NCBI GenBank assembly: GCA_025362115.1
Contig: JANYIK010000031.1
Span: 1-25,474 of the forward strand
DNA from: Methylophilaceae bacterium
Lineage (GTDB): Bacteria > Pseudomonadota > Gammaproteobacteria > Burkholderiales > Methylophilaceae
Length of the DNA stretch: 25,474 nucleotides
Direction: 5' to 3'
In this document: piece after piece, positions 1-6,579 of the stretch
Layout of the letters: every line of letters begins with the position of its first letter
Numbering within the stretch: the first letter of the stretch is position 1
The notes under the pieces: model-generated
What the model saw: only the letters and a program-made list of their open reading frames with translations
The model's database searches: none
What the model was told of the DNA's origin: nothing
Translations under genes and position numbers: made by a program

Positions 1-190
1 TGAGGCCAAGGTGCTGCGTATGCGTTTTGGCATCGAGATGAACACCGACCATACTTTGGAAGAAGTCGGCAAACAGTTTGACGTAACGCGTGAGCGTATT
101 CGCCAGATTGAAGCCAAAGCCTTGCGTAAACTGCGTCATCCCACGCGTTCGGATAAGCTGCGGAGCTTTCTGGAAAACGGTAACGACTAG
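1..190 (+). CDS. rpoD: RNA polymerase sigma-70 factor RpoD, C-terminal end (partial)
   Basis: Only the last 62 codons are inside the window, read in the frame starting at base 2 and ending with TAG at 188-190. They carry sigma region 4: the helix-turn-helix stretch DVTRERIRQIEAKALRKLR, which binds the -35 promoter element, followed by the usual short tail ending in LENGND. This is the housekeeping primary sigma factor that directs core RNA polymerase to standard promoters. The gene runs off the left edge, so its start and regions 1-3 cannot be judged. The CAU tRNA gene starts 16 bases after the stop with no terminator between, so the two may be co-transcribed. The identification rests on the near-invariant region 4.2 sequence. 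Confidence 0.95.
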   Translation, partial: EAKVLRMRFGIEMNTDHTLEEVGKQFDVTRERIRQIEAKALRKLRHPTRSDKLRSFLENGND

Positions 191-206
191 TTGCCACATA
201 GTTTTT

Positions 207-285
<79 letters not shown>

Positions 286-293
286 TATCAATC

Positions 294-321
294 AACGGCT
301 TAGGGTTTTTCCTAGGCCGTT
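294..321 (+). terminator. Hairpin just downstream of the tRNA, possible processing or termination signal
   Basis: AACGGCTTAGG at 294-304 pairs with CCTAGGCCGTT at 311-321, 11 pairs including one G-T. The T-rich bases are in the loop rather than after the stem, so it is not a standard intrinsic terminator. It may mark the 3' end of the rpoD-tRNA transcript or serve as a processing site. Confidence 0.4.
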
Positions 322-404
322 AATCCTTAAAAGAGCTTGTTGATCAGCGGTTATAATGAAATCTCATTTCTGCTTTTAAGACATAGTTAAGATCGAAAAA
401 TCGT

Positions 405-725
405 ATGAATCTTGAATATCCAGTGATTGATGAAAAAATAGTTATTGGAGATGACCCGTTTTCTGGTTTGGTCGTTAGAGAAACTGAGTTATCGCCAAAT
501 AAGCTATTTTATCGTGATGACAAGCGCGGAATTTGGCTGTATCAAGCCAATTGCTTGGAGTTTATGGATCAACTCATAGCCAAGTTTCCAGACGGCAAAT
601 TTGATATGATTTTTGCTGATCCGCCATATTTTTTGTCAGATGGTGGGATTACTTGCCATGCTGGGAAAATGGTAAAAGTAGATAAAGGTAATTTGGATAA
701 ATCACGAGGTTTGGAATTGAGGTAA
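405..725 (+). pseudogene. Truncated beta-class DNA (adenine/cytosine-N4) methyltransferase
   Basis: This 106-codon reading frame is the N-terminal part of a restriction-modification methyltransferase. Residues 66-75 carry DMIFADPPYF, the DPPY catalytic motif IV that positions the target amino group, followed by the target-proximal stretch FLSDGGITCHAGKMV seen in HinfI- and DpnA-like enzymes. In this class the S-adenosylmethionine-binding FxGxG motif lies C-terminal to DPPY. Here the frame ends at TAA just after KSRGLELR, so that half is absent and no activity is expected. Family members are roughly three times longer. The next gene begins five bases after the stop, so the missing part was probably lost by deletion. 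The patch is AT-richer than the rest of the window, consistent with acquired DNA. Confidence 0.8.
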
Positions 726-730
726 ATCCT

Positions 731-1342
731 TTGGCTATTATTTCCTCAATTACTTGGAAAAGCTTTATCCATGACCTAGTCATAAACCATTGTGAAAAAA
801 ATGGCCTAAGAACATTTACGCTTCAAGATTTTATCTCAACCCACTCAGAAACACTCCAGTCTTTTCGACCAACAAATAAACACTGGCAAGACAAAGTGCG
901 CCAGCAATTACAGTTCTTACGCAATGATGATTTGTTATCTTTCGCTGATAACCGAGGTACTTACACACTTAAAAATTTCCTGATTTTAAAGGATGAGGTT
1001 GAAGACAATAAAATTGGAGAAGTTTTAGCTTCTGTACCAGAAAAACGTGAATACCTAGTCGAAACTTTTGCGCGTAATAGAGGATGGGTTAAGTTGGCAC
1101 TAAATCATTTTGGTGATTTATGTTTATGTGAGGGTTGTACCAATAGCTTCAATAAACCAGATGGTTCACGTTACATAGAAGTGCATCACGTAATCCCTTT
1201 ATGTGAAGGCGGTGAAGATGCTCTATGGAATTTATCGGTTTTATGCGCTCATCATCACCGGATGGCTCATTTTGCTGATGATGGCACGAAATTTAGATTG
1301 CGCGATACTTTATTGGGGAAGATTGCGTCTCTGACTTTATGA
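731..1342 (+). CDS. HNH endonuclease with N-terminal winged-helix domain, restriction-associated
   Basis: A 203-residue protein. Residues about 8-80 (FTLQDF, then KVRQQLQFLRNDDLLSF) resemble the Dam-replacing/DpnI-type winged-helix DNA-binding domain. Residues 130-180 form an HNH nuclease domain: HH at 152-153, N167 and HHH at 174-176 give the metal site, and Cys131/133/136/172 look like a structural zinc site. It probably cuts DNA and sits between methyltransferase and endonuclease remnants, so it is likely part of a type II restriction system. The start is a TTG with GAGGT at 719-723 seven bases upstream; no suitable ATG lies nearby, so the true N-terminus could have been altered by the deletion that truncated the methyltransferase. 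Its stop overlaps the next start as ATGA. The domain is intact by eye, but with the methyltransferase broken its activity is uncertain. Confidence 0.7.
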   Translation: MAIISSITWKSFIHDLVINHCEKNGLRTFTLQDFISTHSETLQSFRPTNKHWQDKVRQQLQFLRNDDLLSFADNRGTYTLKNFLILKDEVEDNKIGEVLASVPEKREYLVETFARNRGWVKLALNHFGDLCLCEGCTNSFNKPDGSRYIEVHHVIPLCEGGEDALWNLSVLCAHHHRMAHFADDGTKFRLRDTLLGKIASLTL

Positions 1343-1819
1343 ATGATAAAGAACTACATGACTGGGCTATCGCTATTTCAACCCGCATCAGTGATGAATG
1401 GGCATTAAAAATTGACTTCAAAGAGGATGCTATCTTACTTCAGCAAATCTTGTATAAGTGCTTTCTTGCTAGTCCTCAAGAAATGCAAAACCTTATAGGT
1501 ACTGGTGTAATTGAAGAAAATCATTTTGAAAAATAAATATGTAATACATAACAATACGCTTTTTGTAATTGAAGTTAAGTTTCAGAATATTGGGGGTTCT
1601 GTAGATGAGAAACTGCAAACTTGTGACTTCAAAAAGAAACAGTATAAAAAGCTATTTTCACAATTAAATGTAGAGGTTGAATACATTTATGTGTTGTCTG
1701 AGTGGTTCAGAAATCCAAGTTATAAAGACTCACTGGATTACATTATTTCGGTAGGATGCCAATATTATTTTGGTTACTTGCCTTTGCAAAAGCTAGGTTT
1801 ACCTGTTCCAGAAGTGTAA
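1339..1819 (+). pseudogene. Frameshifted and shortened type II restriction endonuclease
   Basis: Two reading frames together look like one decayed gene. The first (1339-1536, 65 codons) starts with ATG overlapping the HNH stop. The second (1511-1819, 102 codons in the +1-shifted frame) contains FVIEVKFQ, the E-x-K half of a PD-(D/E)xK nuclease site, then GSVDEKLQTCDFKKKQY and an ending typical of a complete C-terminus (LPLQKLGLP). No preceding catalytic Asp is visible between the two halves. The joined length of about 160 residues is short for such enzymes. The simplest reading is an N-terminal piece and a C-terminal piece joined after an internal deletion, with a frame change in the A-rich stretch near 1518-1540. 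It is expected to be inactive. The recognition specificity cannot be told. Confidence 0.6.
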
Positions 1820-1821
1820 GC

Positions 1822-2099
1822 CATTTTATGGCGCAGTACTTGGTGTCATTATCCGCATTGCTGCTTGCAGGGCAGGTTTTGTGGCAAGTCTATTTTGTCC
1901 AGACCAATGTGTGCACGGTGCGCGATGAGCTAAAGCTCAACCCGACCGATGTTTACTGGTACAAATCTGCAACGCCCTGAAAGCACGTAATGCCAGTTCT
2001 GCTGAGTTCACCGCTTTTGAAACTGCTTACGAAGTGCTAGGCTACAATTGCGCCCACAAGTCTGTGAGCTTGATCCGCTACGACACAAAATGCACTTAG
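1822..2099 (+). pseudogene. Unidentified gene remnant with a frame break near 1965
   Basis: I do not recognise the family. Frame 1 up to 1980 ends in TVRDELKLNPTDVYWYK and then stops shortly after. Frame 3 from 1965 continues smoothly as ICNALKARNASSAEFTAF and runs to TAG at 2097-2099. The junction lies at the AAA at 1963-1965, so a small indel there would explain the break. Base composition is closer to that of the host genes than to the AT-rich restriction remnants before it. No start codon or ribosome site can be assigned. It may be the 3' end of a host gene displaced by the insertion, or the tail of the same acquired segment. Confidence 0.4.
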
Positions 2100-3364
2100 G
2101 CTAAAGGTTTCCCTAAGGTCGCGTCTTGCAGGCGTATCGCCATTTTGCGTAAGAAGCTCACGCTGACCGTGGGTTCTTCCAATAATAGAGCTTCTAAATT
2201 CTCTGGGCTAATCACCACTAGATGTGCGGTTTCTGAAGCCACGTAGGCATCAGCCGTACGGCGCTCTCCAGTGAGAAATGCCATTTCACCAAAATAGTCA
2301 CCTGCGTTTAGTTCTCGGATAGTATTGGTGCCTTGTTGCACGGTGACATTGCCTGACAACACGAAAAACATGTCACGGTCACTCTCTCCTGTACTAAATA
2401 CAATATCCTTTTTTTGATAGACGCGACCAAACTGAGACATCAAGCGTTGGTGGTATAGCGCCGTGTCGGGCGGGGCTTGCATAAACAAGCCTCGCAACAT
2501 CAATACTTGACGCTTGTGCAGGGCGGCAATGATTTCGATACCTAACAGTAGTACGGCGAAACAGAAGTAGAGCCAGCCGATGGAGAGAAACAGGTTTTTC
2601 ATACCGCCGAATACTTCGCCGTAAGAATGGTTGATTAGCAGGAATAAGCTGAAGGCGGGGCGCATGGCACTCCACAGCGATGCGGTGACAAGTGAACCGA
2701 TAAACAGGTGACTCCAACGCACATCCCCCGGATAAAAGGTGCGCGAAAGTAGCGTTATCAGCAGTGCGCTTGCCAGCAGTGAACCTGACCATTGCATCAG
2801 ACTAAATAGCCAGGGCAGGTCTCGAAAAGTATCTAGCGATTTTTCCAGCGTCAACCCACTAAACGAAAATAGAAAAAGTAGTGCGAGTATGCCCAACACG
2901 CCAAACACGTCTTCGATATTTCTGCGCGCGAATGAGCGCGGTTCAGATACGCCTGCGATGGTGAAGAAAGCATTACGTACAGCCCCCGCCAGAGGAGTGC
3001 TGACCCACAGCAGCGCCAGCATGCCAAAAACGCCCCAAATGGCTTCATGCTTGGAGATGTTGTAGACCTCAATCATGATGCGATGGCTATATTTGGGCAT
3101 CAGGTGACTAATTAAGATGGAGAGCTTGACGATGGCGTAGCTGGAAGACACCGCGAAATGGCTGAGCAAAAAGAAAATCAGTAATGCCATGGGAATCAAC
3201 GCGAATAAAGCATAAAAAGACAGCGAAGCCGATAGACCAAAACCGTTGTGGCGGCTGAATGCGTTCAGGGCTTGGCGCAGGACGAATTGTGGCGTGCTGT
3301 AGCGATGGCGCTCCAGCTTGGCTTTAGCATCATCTGCGGCTTTGCGAATCTTTTTAATTGGCAT
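2096..3364 (-). CDS. YihY/BrkB-family membrane protein fused to a cyclic-nucleotide-binding-type domain
   Basis: A 422-residue protein. The N-terminal two-thirds is the YihY (UPF0761) inner-membrane family, with six hydrophobic segments, for example SFYALFALIPMALLIFFLL and WLYFCFAVLLLGIEIIAAL, and a conserved SLSFYALFALIP-type opening. Residues about 310-410 form a CRP-like cyclic-nucleotide-binding fold, with GDYFGEMAFLTGERRTADA matching the phosphate-binding cassette, including the Arg that contacts cyclic phosphate. Standard YihY proteins are near 290-300 residues, so the tail is an added regulatory module. The function of YihY is not settled. The fusion suggests control by a small ligand; which ligand cannot be said. 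ATG at 3362-3364 overlaps the pip stop by one base, so translation is coupled. A TTG one codon earlier is less likely. Confidence 0.85.
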   Translation of the reverse strand: MPIKKIRKAADDAKAKLERHRYSTPQFVLRQALNAFSRHNGFGLSASLSFYALFALIPMALLIFFLLSHFAVSSSYAIVKLSILISHLMPKYSHRIMIEVYNISKHEAIWGVFGMLALLWVSTPLAGAVRNAFFTIAGVSEPRSFARRNIEDVFGVLGILALLFLFSFSGLTLEKSLDTFRDLPWLFSLMQWSGSLLASALLITLLSRTFYPGDVRWSHLFIGSLVTASLWSAMRPAFSLFLLINHSYGEVFGGMKNLFLSIGWLYFCFAVLLLGIEIIAALHKRQVLMLRGLFMQAPPDTALYHQRLMSQFGRVYQKKDIVFSTGESDRDMFFVLSGNVTVQQGTNTIRELNAGDYFGEMAFLTGERRTADAYVASETAHLVVISPENLEALLLEEPTVSVSFLRKMAIRLQDATLGKPLA

Positions 3365-4311
3365 CAAACTAAGCTCTTAAATTGTTCTGTGGCAGCGACC
3401 AATGCCGCAGCGATGCCGGGTTCGGAGGCTGAATGTCCGGCATCATCAATTACGCGGAAATCAGCTTCTGGCCATGCTTGATGCAGCTCGTAGGCAGTTT
3501 GGATAGGGCAGACCATATCGTAGCGACCATGAATGATGATGGCGGGGATGCGGCGGAATTTCTCCACTTGGGGCAGTAGCGGCGAATCAGCGAGAAAACA
3601 ATCGTGTATTAAGTAGTGTAAATGCACTCTGAGGCGCGCAATCGTGGCGATATTAGGGGCAGAAGGTGCGGACGTTTGGGGTGGGCGTAAATACATGATG
3701 GCGTTCTCAAAGGCATTCCAGCTTTGTGCGGCGGTGAGTTGTTCTGCTTCTGGCGCGTTGAAGATGCGCTGATGATAGGCACTCAGAATGTCAGTGATTT
3801 CGTTGGTGGCCAAGAGCTCCACAAAGCGCACCCAAGCTTCAGGAAAAATCCGCCCCACTTCATATAAGAACCAGCGTATCTCGGAAGGGCGCGTCAGAAA
3901 AATGCCGCGCAACAGCAAGCCAGTAATTTTTTCGGCATGAAGCGTGGCATAAAATAGCGCCAAAGTGCTGCCCCAGGAGCCACCAAATACTAACCAGCGC
4001 GCGATACCCAGATGTTCACGCAGTAATTCCATGTCGTTGGCTAGCGCTTGGATGCTGTTGTCCTCTACGCAGCCAGCGGGCAGGCTGCGCCCACAGCCGC
4101 GTTGATCAAACAGCACAATACGGTAATGGGTAGGATCAAAAAAACGGCTCTGTCCGGGATTACATCCACTGCCAGGTCCGCCGTGCAGTACTACTACAGC
4201 CGGTCCGTGCGGGTTACCACACTCTTCATAGTAGAGCTGATGAGTCGGTGATACTTCAAGGTGGTCTGAGTGATATGGTTCTATGGGTGGGAATAAGGGA
4301 TCAGTGGTCAC
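3364..4311 (-). CDS. pip: Proline iminopeptidase (alpha/beta-hydrolase)
   Basis: A 315-residue cytoplasmic serine peptidase that releases N-terminal proline from peptides. HGGPGSGCNP (43-52) is the oxyanion-hole signature of the S33 family, FDQRGCGRS follows at 68-76, and GGSWGS (110-115) is the nucleophile elbow with Ser112. GRYDMVCP supplies the catalytic Asp, and DAGHSASEPG near the C-terminus the His. Length is normal for the family. The start is GTG at 4309-4311; no in-frame ATG precedes it and the ribosome site is weak, so expression may be modest. It is the first gene of a two-gene unit with the YihY fusion and is divergent from xoxF. The peptidase has no evident link to methanol oxidation. 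Confidence 0.92.
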   Translation of the reverse strand: MTTDPLFPPIEPYHSDHLEVSPTHQLYYEECGNPHGPAVVVLHGGPGSGCNPGQSRFFDPTHYRIVLFDQRGCGRSLPAGCVEDNSIQALANDMELLREHLGIARWLVFGGSWGSTLALFYATLHAEKITGLLLRGIFLTRPSEIRWFLYEVGRIFPEAWVRFVELLATNEITDILSAYHQRIFNAPEAEQLTAAQSWNAFENAIMYLRPPQTSAPSAPNIATIARLRVHLHYLIHDCFLADSPLLPQVEKFRRIPAIIIHGRYDMVCPIQTAYELHQAWPEADFRVIDDAGHSASEPGIAAALVAATEQFKSLV

Positions 4312-4407
4312 ATGAAACTCGCATTTTTGATGGTTACCATAGGTTTACGGCGGCTATGATAGCATCGCCTCGTGGTAGAGATTTTCACGATTAAAAAATA
4401 TTGAGCA

Positions 4408-4443
4408 AGTAGTATTGCAAATATATTGCGACTACTCTAGTAT
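4408..4443 (+). promoter_or_regulatory. Candidate xoxF promoter with overlapping symmetrical operator
   Basis: TTGCAA at 4415-4420 and TAGTAT at 4438-4443 are 17 bases apart and match the sigma-70 -35 and -10 boxes at four of six bases each. Overlapping them is an inverted repeat, AGTAGT (4408-4413) and ACTACT (4431-4436), and a direct TATTGC repeat with an 11-base period (4413-4418 and 4424-4429). This is the arrangement expected when a dimeric regulator binds on top of a promoter. The regulator is not known and none is encoded next door. Confidence 0.45.
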
Positions 4444-4453
4444 TCGCGAAGCT

Positions 4454-4471
4454 GCACCTAATGTTAGGTGC
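4454..4471 (+). promoter_or_regulatory. Perfect 8-bp palindromic hairpin in the xoxF leader
   Basis: GCACCTAA at 4454-4461 is the exact reverse complement of TTAGGTGC at 4464-4471, with only TG between. If transcription starts near 4450 as the candidate promoter predicts, this lies at the very 5' end of an approximately 120-base leader. As RNA it may act as a 5' stabilising stem, with the loop opened by losing inner pairs; as DNA it may be a second binding site. No T-tract follows directly, so it is not a terminator. Confidence 0.45.
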
Positions 4472-4570
4472 TGCGGAGTCGGTATTTTTGTTTTATCGCC
4501 CTTAGCGGGTAAGTAAAGATAAAAGACTGGCTTACTCTAAAACCTTAGTAAATTACTTTGGAGATTCAAC

Positions 4571-6448
4571 ATGGAGATTAGCAAAATCAAGTTGGCTCTT
4601 GGTGTAGCAGTTGGTATGACCGTAGCAATGCCTATGGTTGCAATGGCCGCTGCCGATCAAGAAGCTGCAATTAAAGATCCAAACAACTGGGCAGACCCAC
4701 GTGGTGATTACACCAACCAAGCTTACAGCAAACTGAGCCAAGTCAATAAAGGCAACGTTAAGAACCTGAAGGCTGCTTGGACATTCGCTACCGGTGTAAA
4801 CCGCGGTCACGAAGGTTCCCCAGTAGTAGTTGGTAACATGATGTATGTGCACACCGCGTTCCCAAACAACGTGTACGCACTTGACCTGAACGACAATCAA
4901 AAAATCGTTTGGGCTTATTTCCCTAAACAAGACCCATCCGTTCAAGCAGTGTTGTGCTGCGACAACGTGAACCGTGGTCTGGGCTATGGCGATGGTAAGA
5001 TTCTGCTGCAACAAAACGATGGTGTTTTGATCGCTCTGGATGCTAAGACCGGTGCTAAAGTTTGGGACGTTAAGGTTAACGATCCTAAGGTTGGCGCTAC
5101 CAACACCAATGCTCCTCAAATCCGTAAGGACAAAGTGCTGACCGGTTGTTCCGGTGCTGAATTCGGTGTTCGCTGCTTCTTGGCTGCTTACAACCTGAAG
5201 GACGGCTCCTTGGCATGGAAGGCATACAGTACTGGTCCAGACAGCGAAGTTCTGATCGGTTCTGACTTTAATGCTGCTAACCCACACTACAGTGCGTTGA
5301 CCACGTTTGAAGATGTAAACGGTGGTAACAAGCAAGGTGGTTCGTTCAAGGCGCTGACCAAAGACCAACTCAAGTTCCCAGTTAAGGATCTTGGCGTGGT
5401 GACCTGGCTCAAGCCACAAGCAGTGAAGGACGGTTGGCAACATGGTGGCGGCTCTACATGGGGCTGGTGGCCATATGATGCACGTACCAACTTGGTTTAC
5501 TACGGTACCGGTAACCCATCCGTTTGGAACCCAGACGTACGTCCTGGCGACAACAAGTGGTCCATGACCATTTTCGCTCGTGACCTCGACACTGGCGTTG
5601 CAAAATGGGGCTATCAAATGACCCCTCACGATGAGTGGGACTATGACGGCATCAACGAAGTGATTCTGTTCGACAAGGGTGGCAAGACCTATGCTTGGCA
5701 CCATGACCGTAACGGTTTTGCGTACACCTTCAATGCTGGCAACGGTTCCTTGGTTGCTGCTGAGAAAGTACACTCCTTCGTGAACTGGGCAACCGGCGTT
5801 GATATGAAGACTGGTATTCCACAAAAAGTGGGCACCGCTTCTACTCACCAAGACTACAATGCCAAGGGTGTTTGCCCAGCAGCATTGGGTACCAAGGATC
5901 AGCAGCCTGCTGCTTACTCCCCACGTACCGGCCTGGTATACAGCCCACTGAACCACGTTTGTATGACCTACGAACCAGTTGAGTCCAAGTATACGGCTGG
6001 CCAACCTTGGGTGGGTGCTACTCTGACCATGTTCCCTGGTCCTGACGGCGTAATGGGCGGCTTTGCTGCTTATGATCCTATGACCAACAAGGCCAAGTGG
6101 TACAACAAGGAGAAATTCTCCGCTTGGGGTGGTGCTCTGACCACCGCTTCCGATCTGGTGTTCTACGGCACTCTGGATCGTTGGCTGAAGGCTCTTGACG
6201 CTAATTCCGGTAAGGAACTGTGGAAGTTCCAAGTAGGTTCCGGTGTTATCGGCAATGCATTCACCTATGGTCACAAAGGTAAACAACACGTTGGCGTACT
6301 GTCCGGTATCGGCGGTTGGGCTGGCGTGGCGATGAACCTTGGTATGACTAACCCAACAGACGCTCTTGGCGCTGCTGGCGGTTATGCAGAACTGACGAAG
6401 TACAACGCTGCTCCTGGCGGCGGTGCACTGACCGTGTTCTCTCTGTAA
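4571..6448 (+). CDS. xoxF: Lanthanide-type PQQ-dependent methanol dehydrogenase XoxF
   Basis: A 625-residue periplasmic quinoprotein that oxidises methanol (and often formaldehyde) using PQQ and a metal ion. Residues 1-26 are a signal peptide ending in AMA. Vicinal Cys129-Cys130 (VLCCDNVNRG) form the disulfide ring over PQQ. Glu81 and Asn315 (YGTGNPS) are in metal-ligand positions. HDEWDYDG at 353-360 has the catalytic Asp357 and the extra Asp359; this DYD pattern distinguishes XoxF from the calcium enzyme MxaF, which has Ala there. Beta-propeller tryptophan-docking repeats run through the protein. GGAG at 4560-4563 is a good ribosome site for the ATG. Strongly biased codon choice (GGT, GCT, CTG, AAC) points to high expression. 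No mxaF or small mxaI subunit is nearby. The XoxF subclade cannot be assigned by eye. Confidence 0.96.
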   Translation: MEISKIKLALGVAVGMTVAMPMVAMAAADQEAAIKDPNNWADPRGDYTNQAYSKLSQVNKGNVKNLKAAWTFATGVNRGHEGSPVVVGNMMYVHTAFPNNVYALDLNDNQKIVWAYFPKQDPSVQAVLCCDNVNRGLGYGDGKILLQQNDGVLIALDAKTGAKVWDVKVNDPKVGATNTNAPQIRKDKVLTGCSGAEFGVRCFLAAYNLKDGSLAWKAYSTGPDSEVLIGSDFNAANPHYSALTTFEDVNGGNKQGGSFKALTKDQLKFPVKDLGVVTWLKPQAVKDGWQHGGGSTWGWWPYDARTNLVYYGTGNPSVWNPDVRPGDNKWSMTIFARDLDTGVAKWGYQMTPHDEWDYDGINEVILFDKGGKTYAWHHDRNGFAYTFNAGNGSLVAAEKVHSFVNWATGVDMKTGIPQKVGTASTHQDYNAKGVCPAALGTKDQQPAAYSPRTGLVYSPLNHVCMTYEPVESKYTAGQPWVGATLTMFPGPDGVMGGFAAYDPMTNKAKWYNKEKFSAWGGALTTASDLVFYGTLDRWLKALDANSGKELWKFQVGSGVIGNAFTYGHKGKQHVGVLSGIGGWAGVAMNLGMTNPTDALGAAGGYAELTKYNAAPGGGALTVFSL

Positions 6449-6503
6449 TTTGAAGTCGCAAGACTACAAGTAGCAGAACTAACCGTAAGTTAGTGTGTCA
6501 CAC

Positions 6504-6534
6504 AAGCACCCCGCTTCGGCGGGGTGCTTTTTAT
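6504..6534 (+). terminator. Strong intrinsic terminator between xoxF and xoxJ
   Basis: An 11-bp perfect stem, AAGCACCCCGC (6504-6514) with GCGGGGTGCTT (6519-6529), has a TTCG tetraloop and is followed by a T-rich run. Such UUCG-capped stems are very stable. It should end most xoxF transcripts, letting xoxF mRNA greatly exceed that of the downstream partner genes. Confidence 0.9.
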
Positions 6535-6579
6535 ATGTGCTGGGTAAATGTGCGACTCATTAACGACGAAGGAATGACA

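Noticed and set aside
352..357. TATAAT as a promoter -10 box for the methyltransferase remnant
   Set aside because: The hexamer is perfect, but no -35 box lies at a suitable distance, and such words are common in AT-rich DNA.
4553..6289. 578-codon open frame on the minus strand across xoxF
   Set aside because: It lies exactly opposite a highly expressed gene with biased codons, which suppresses stops in that antisense frame. The translation has no recognisable domain and no ribosome site.
6493..6579. Longer N-terminus for xoxJ
   Set aside because: It would start within the xoxF terminator and place about 29 residues before a normal signal peptide; AAGGA supports ATG 6580.
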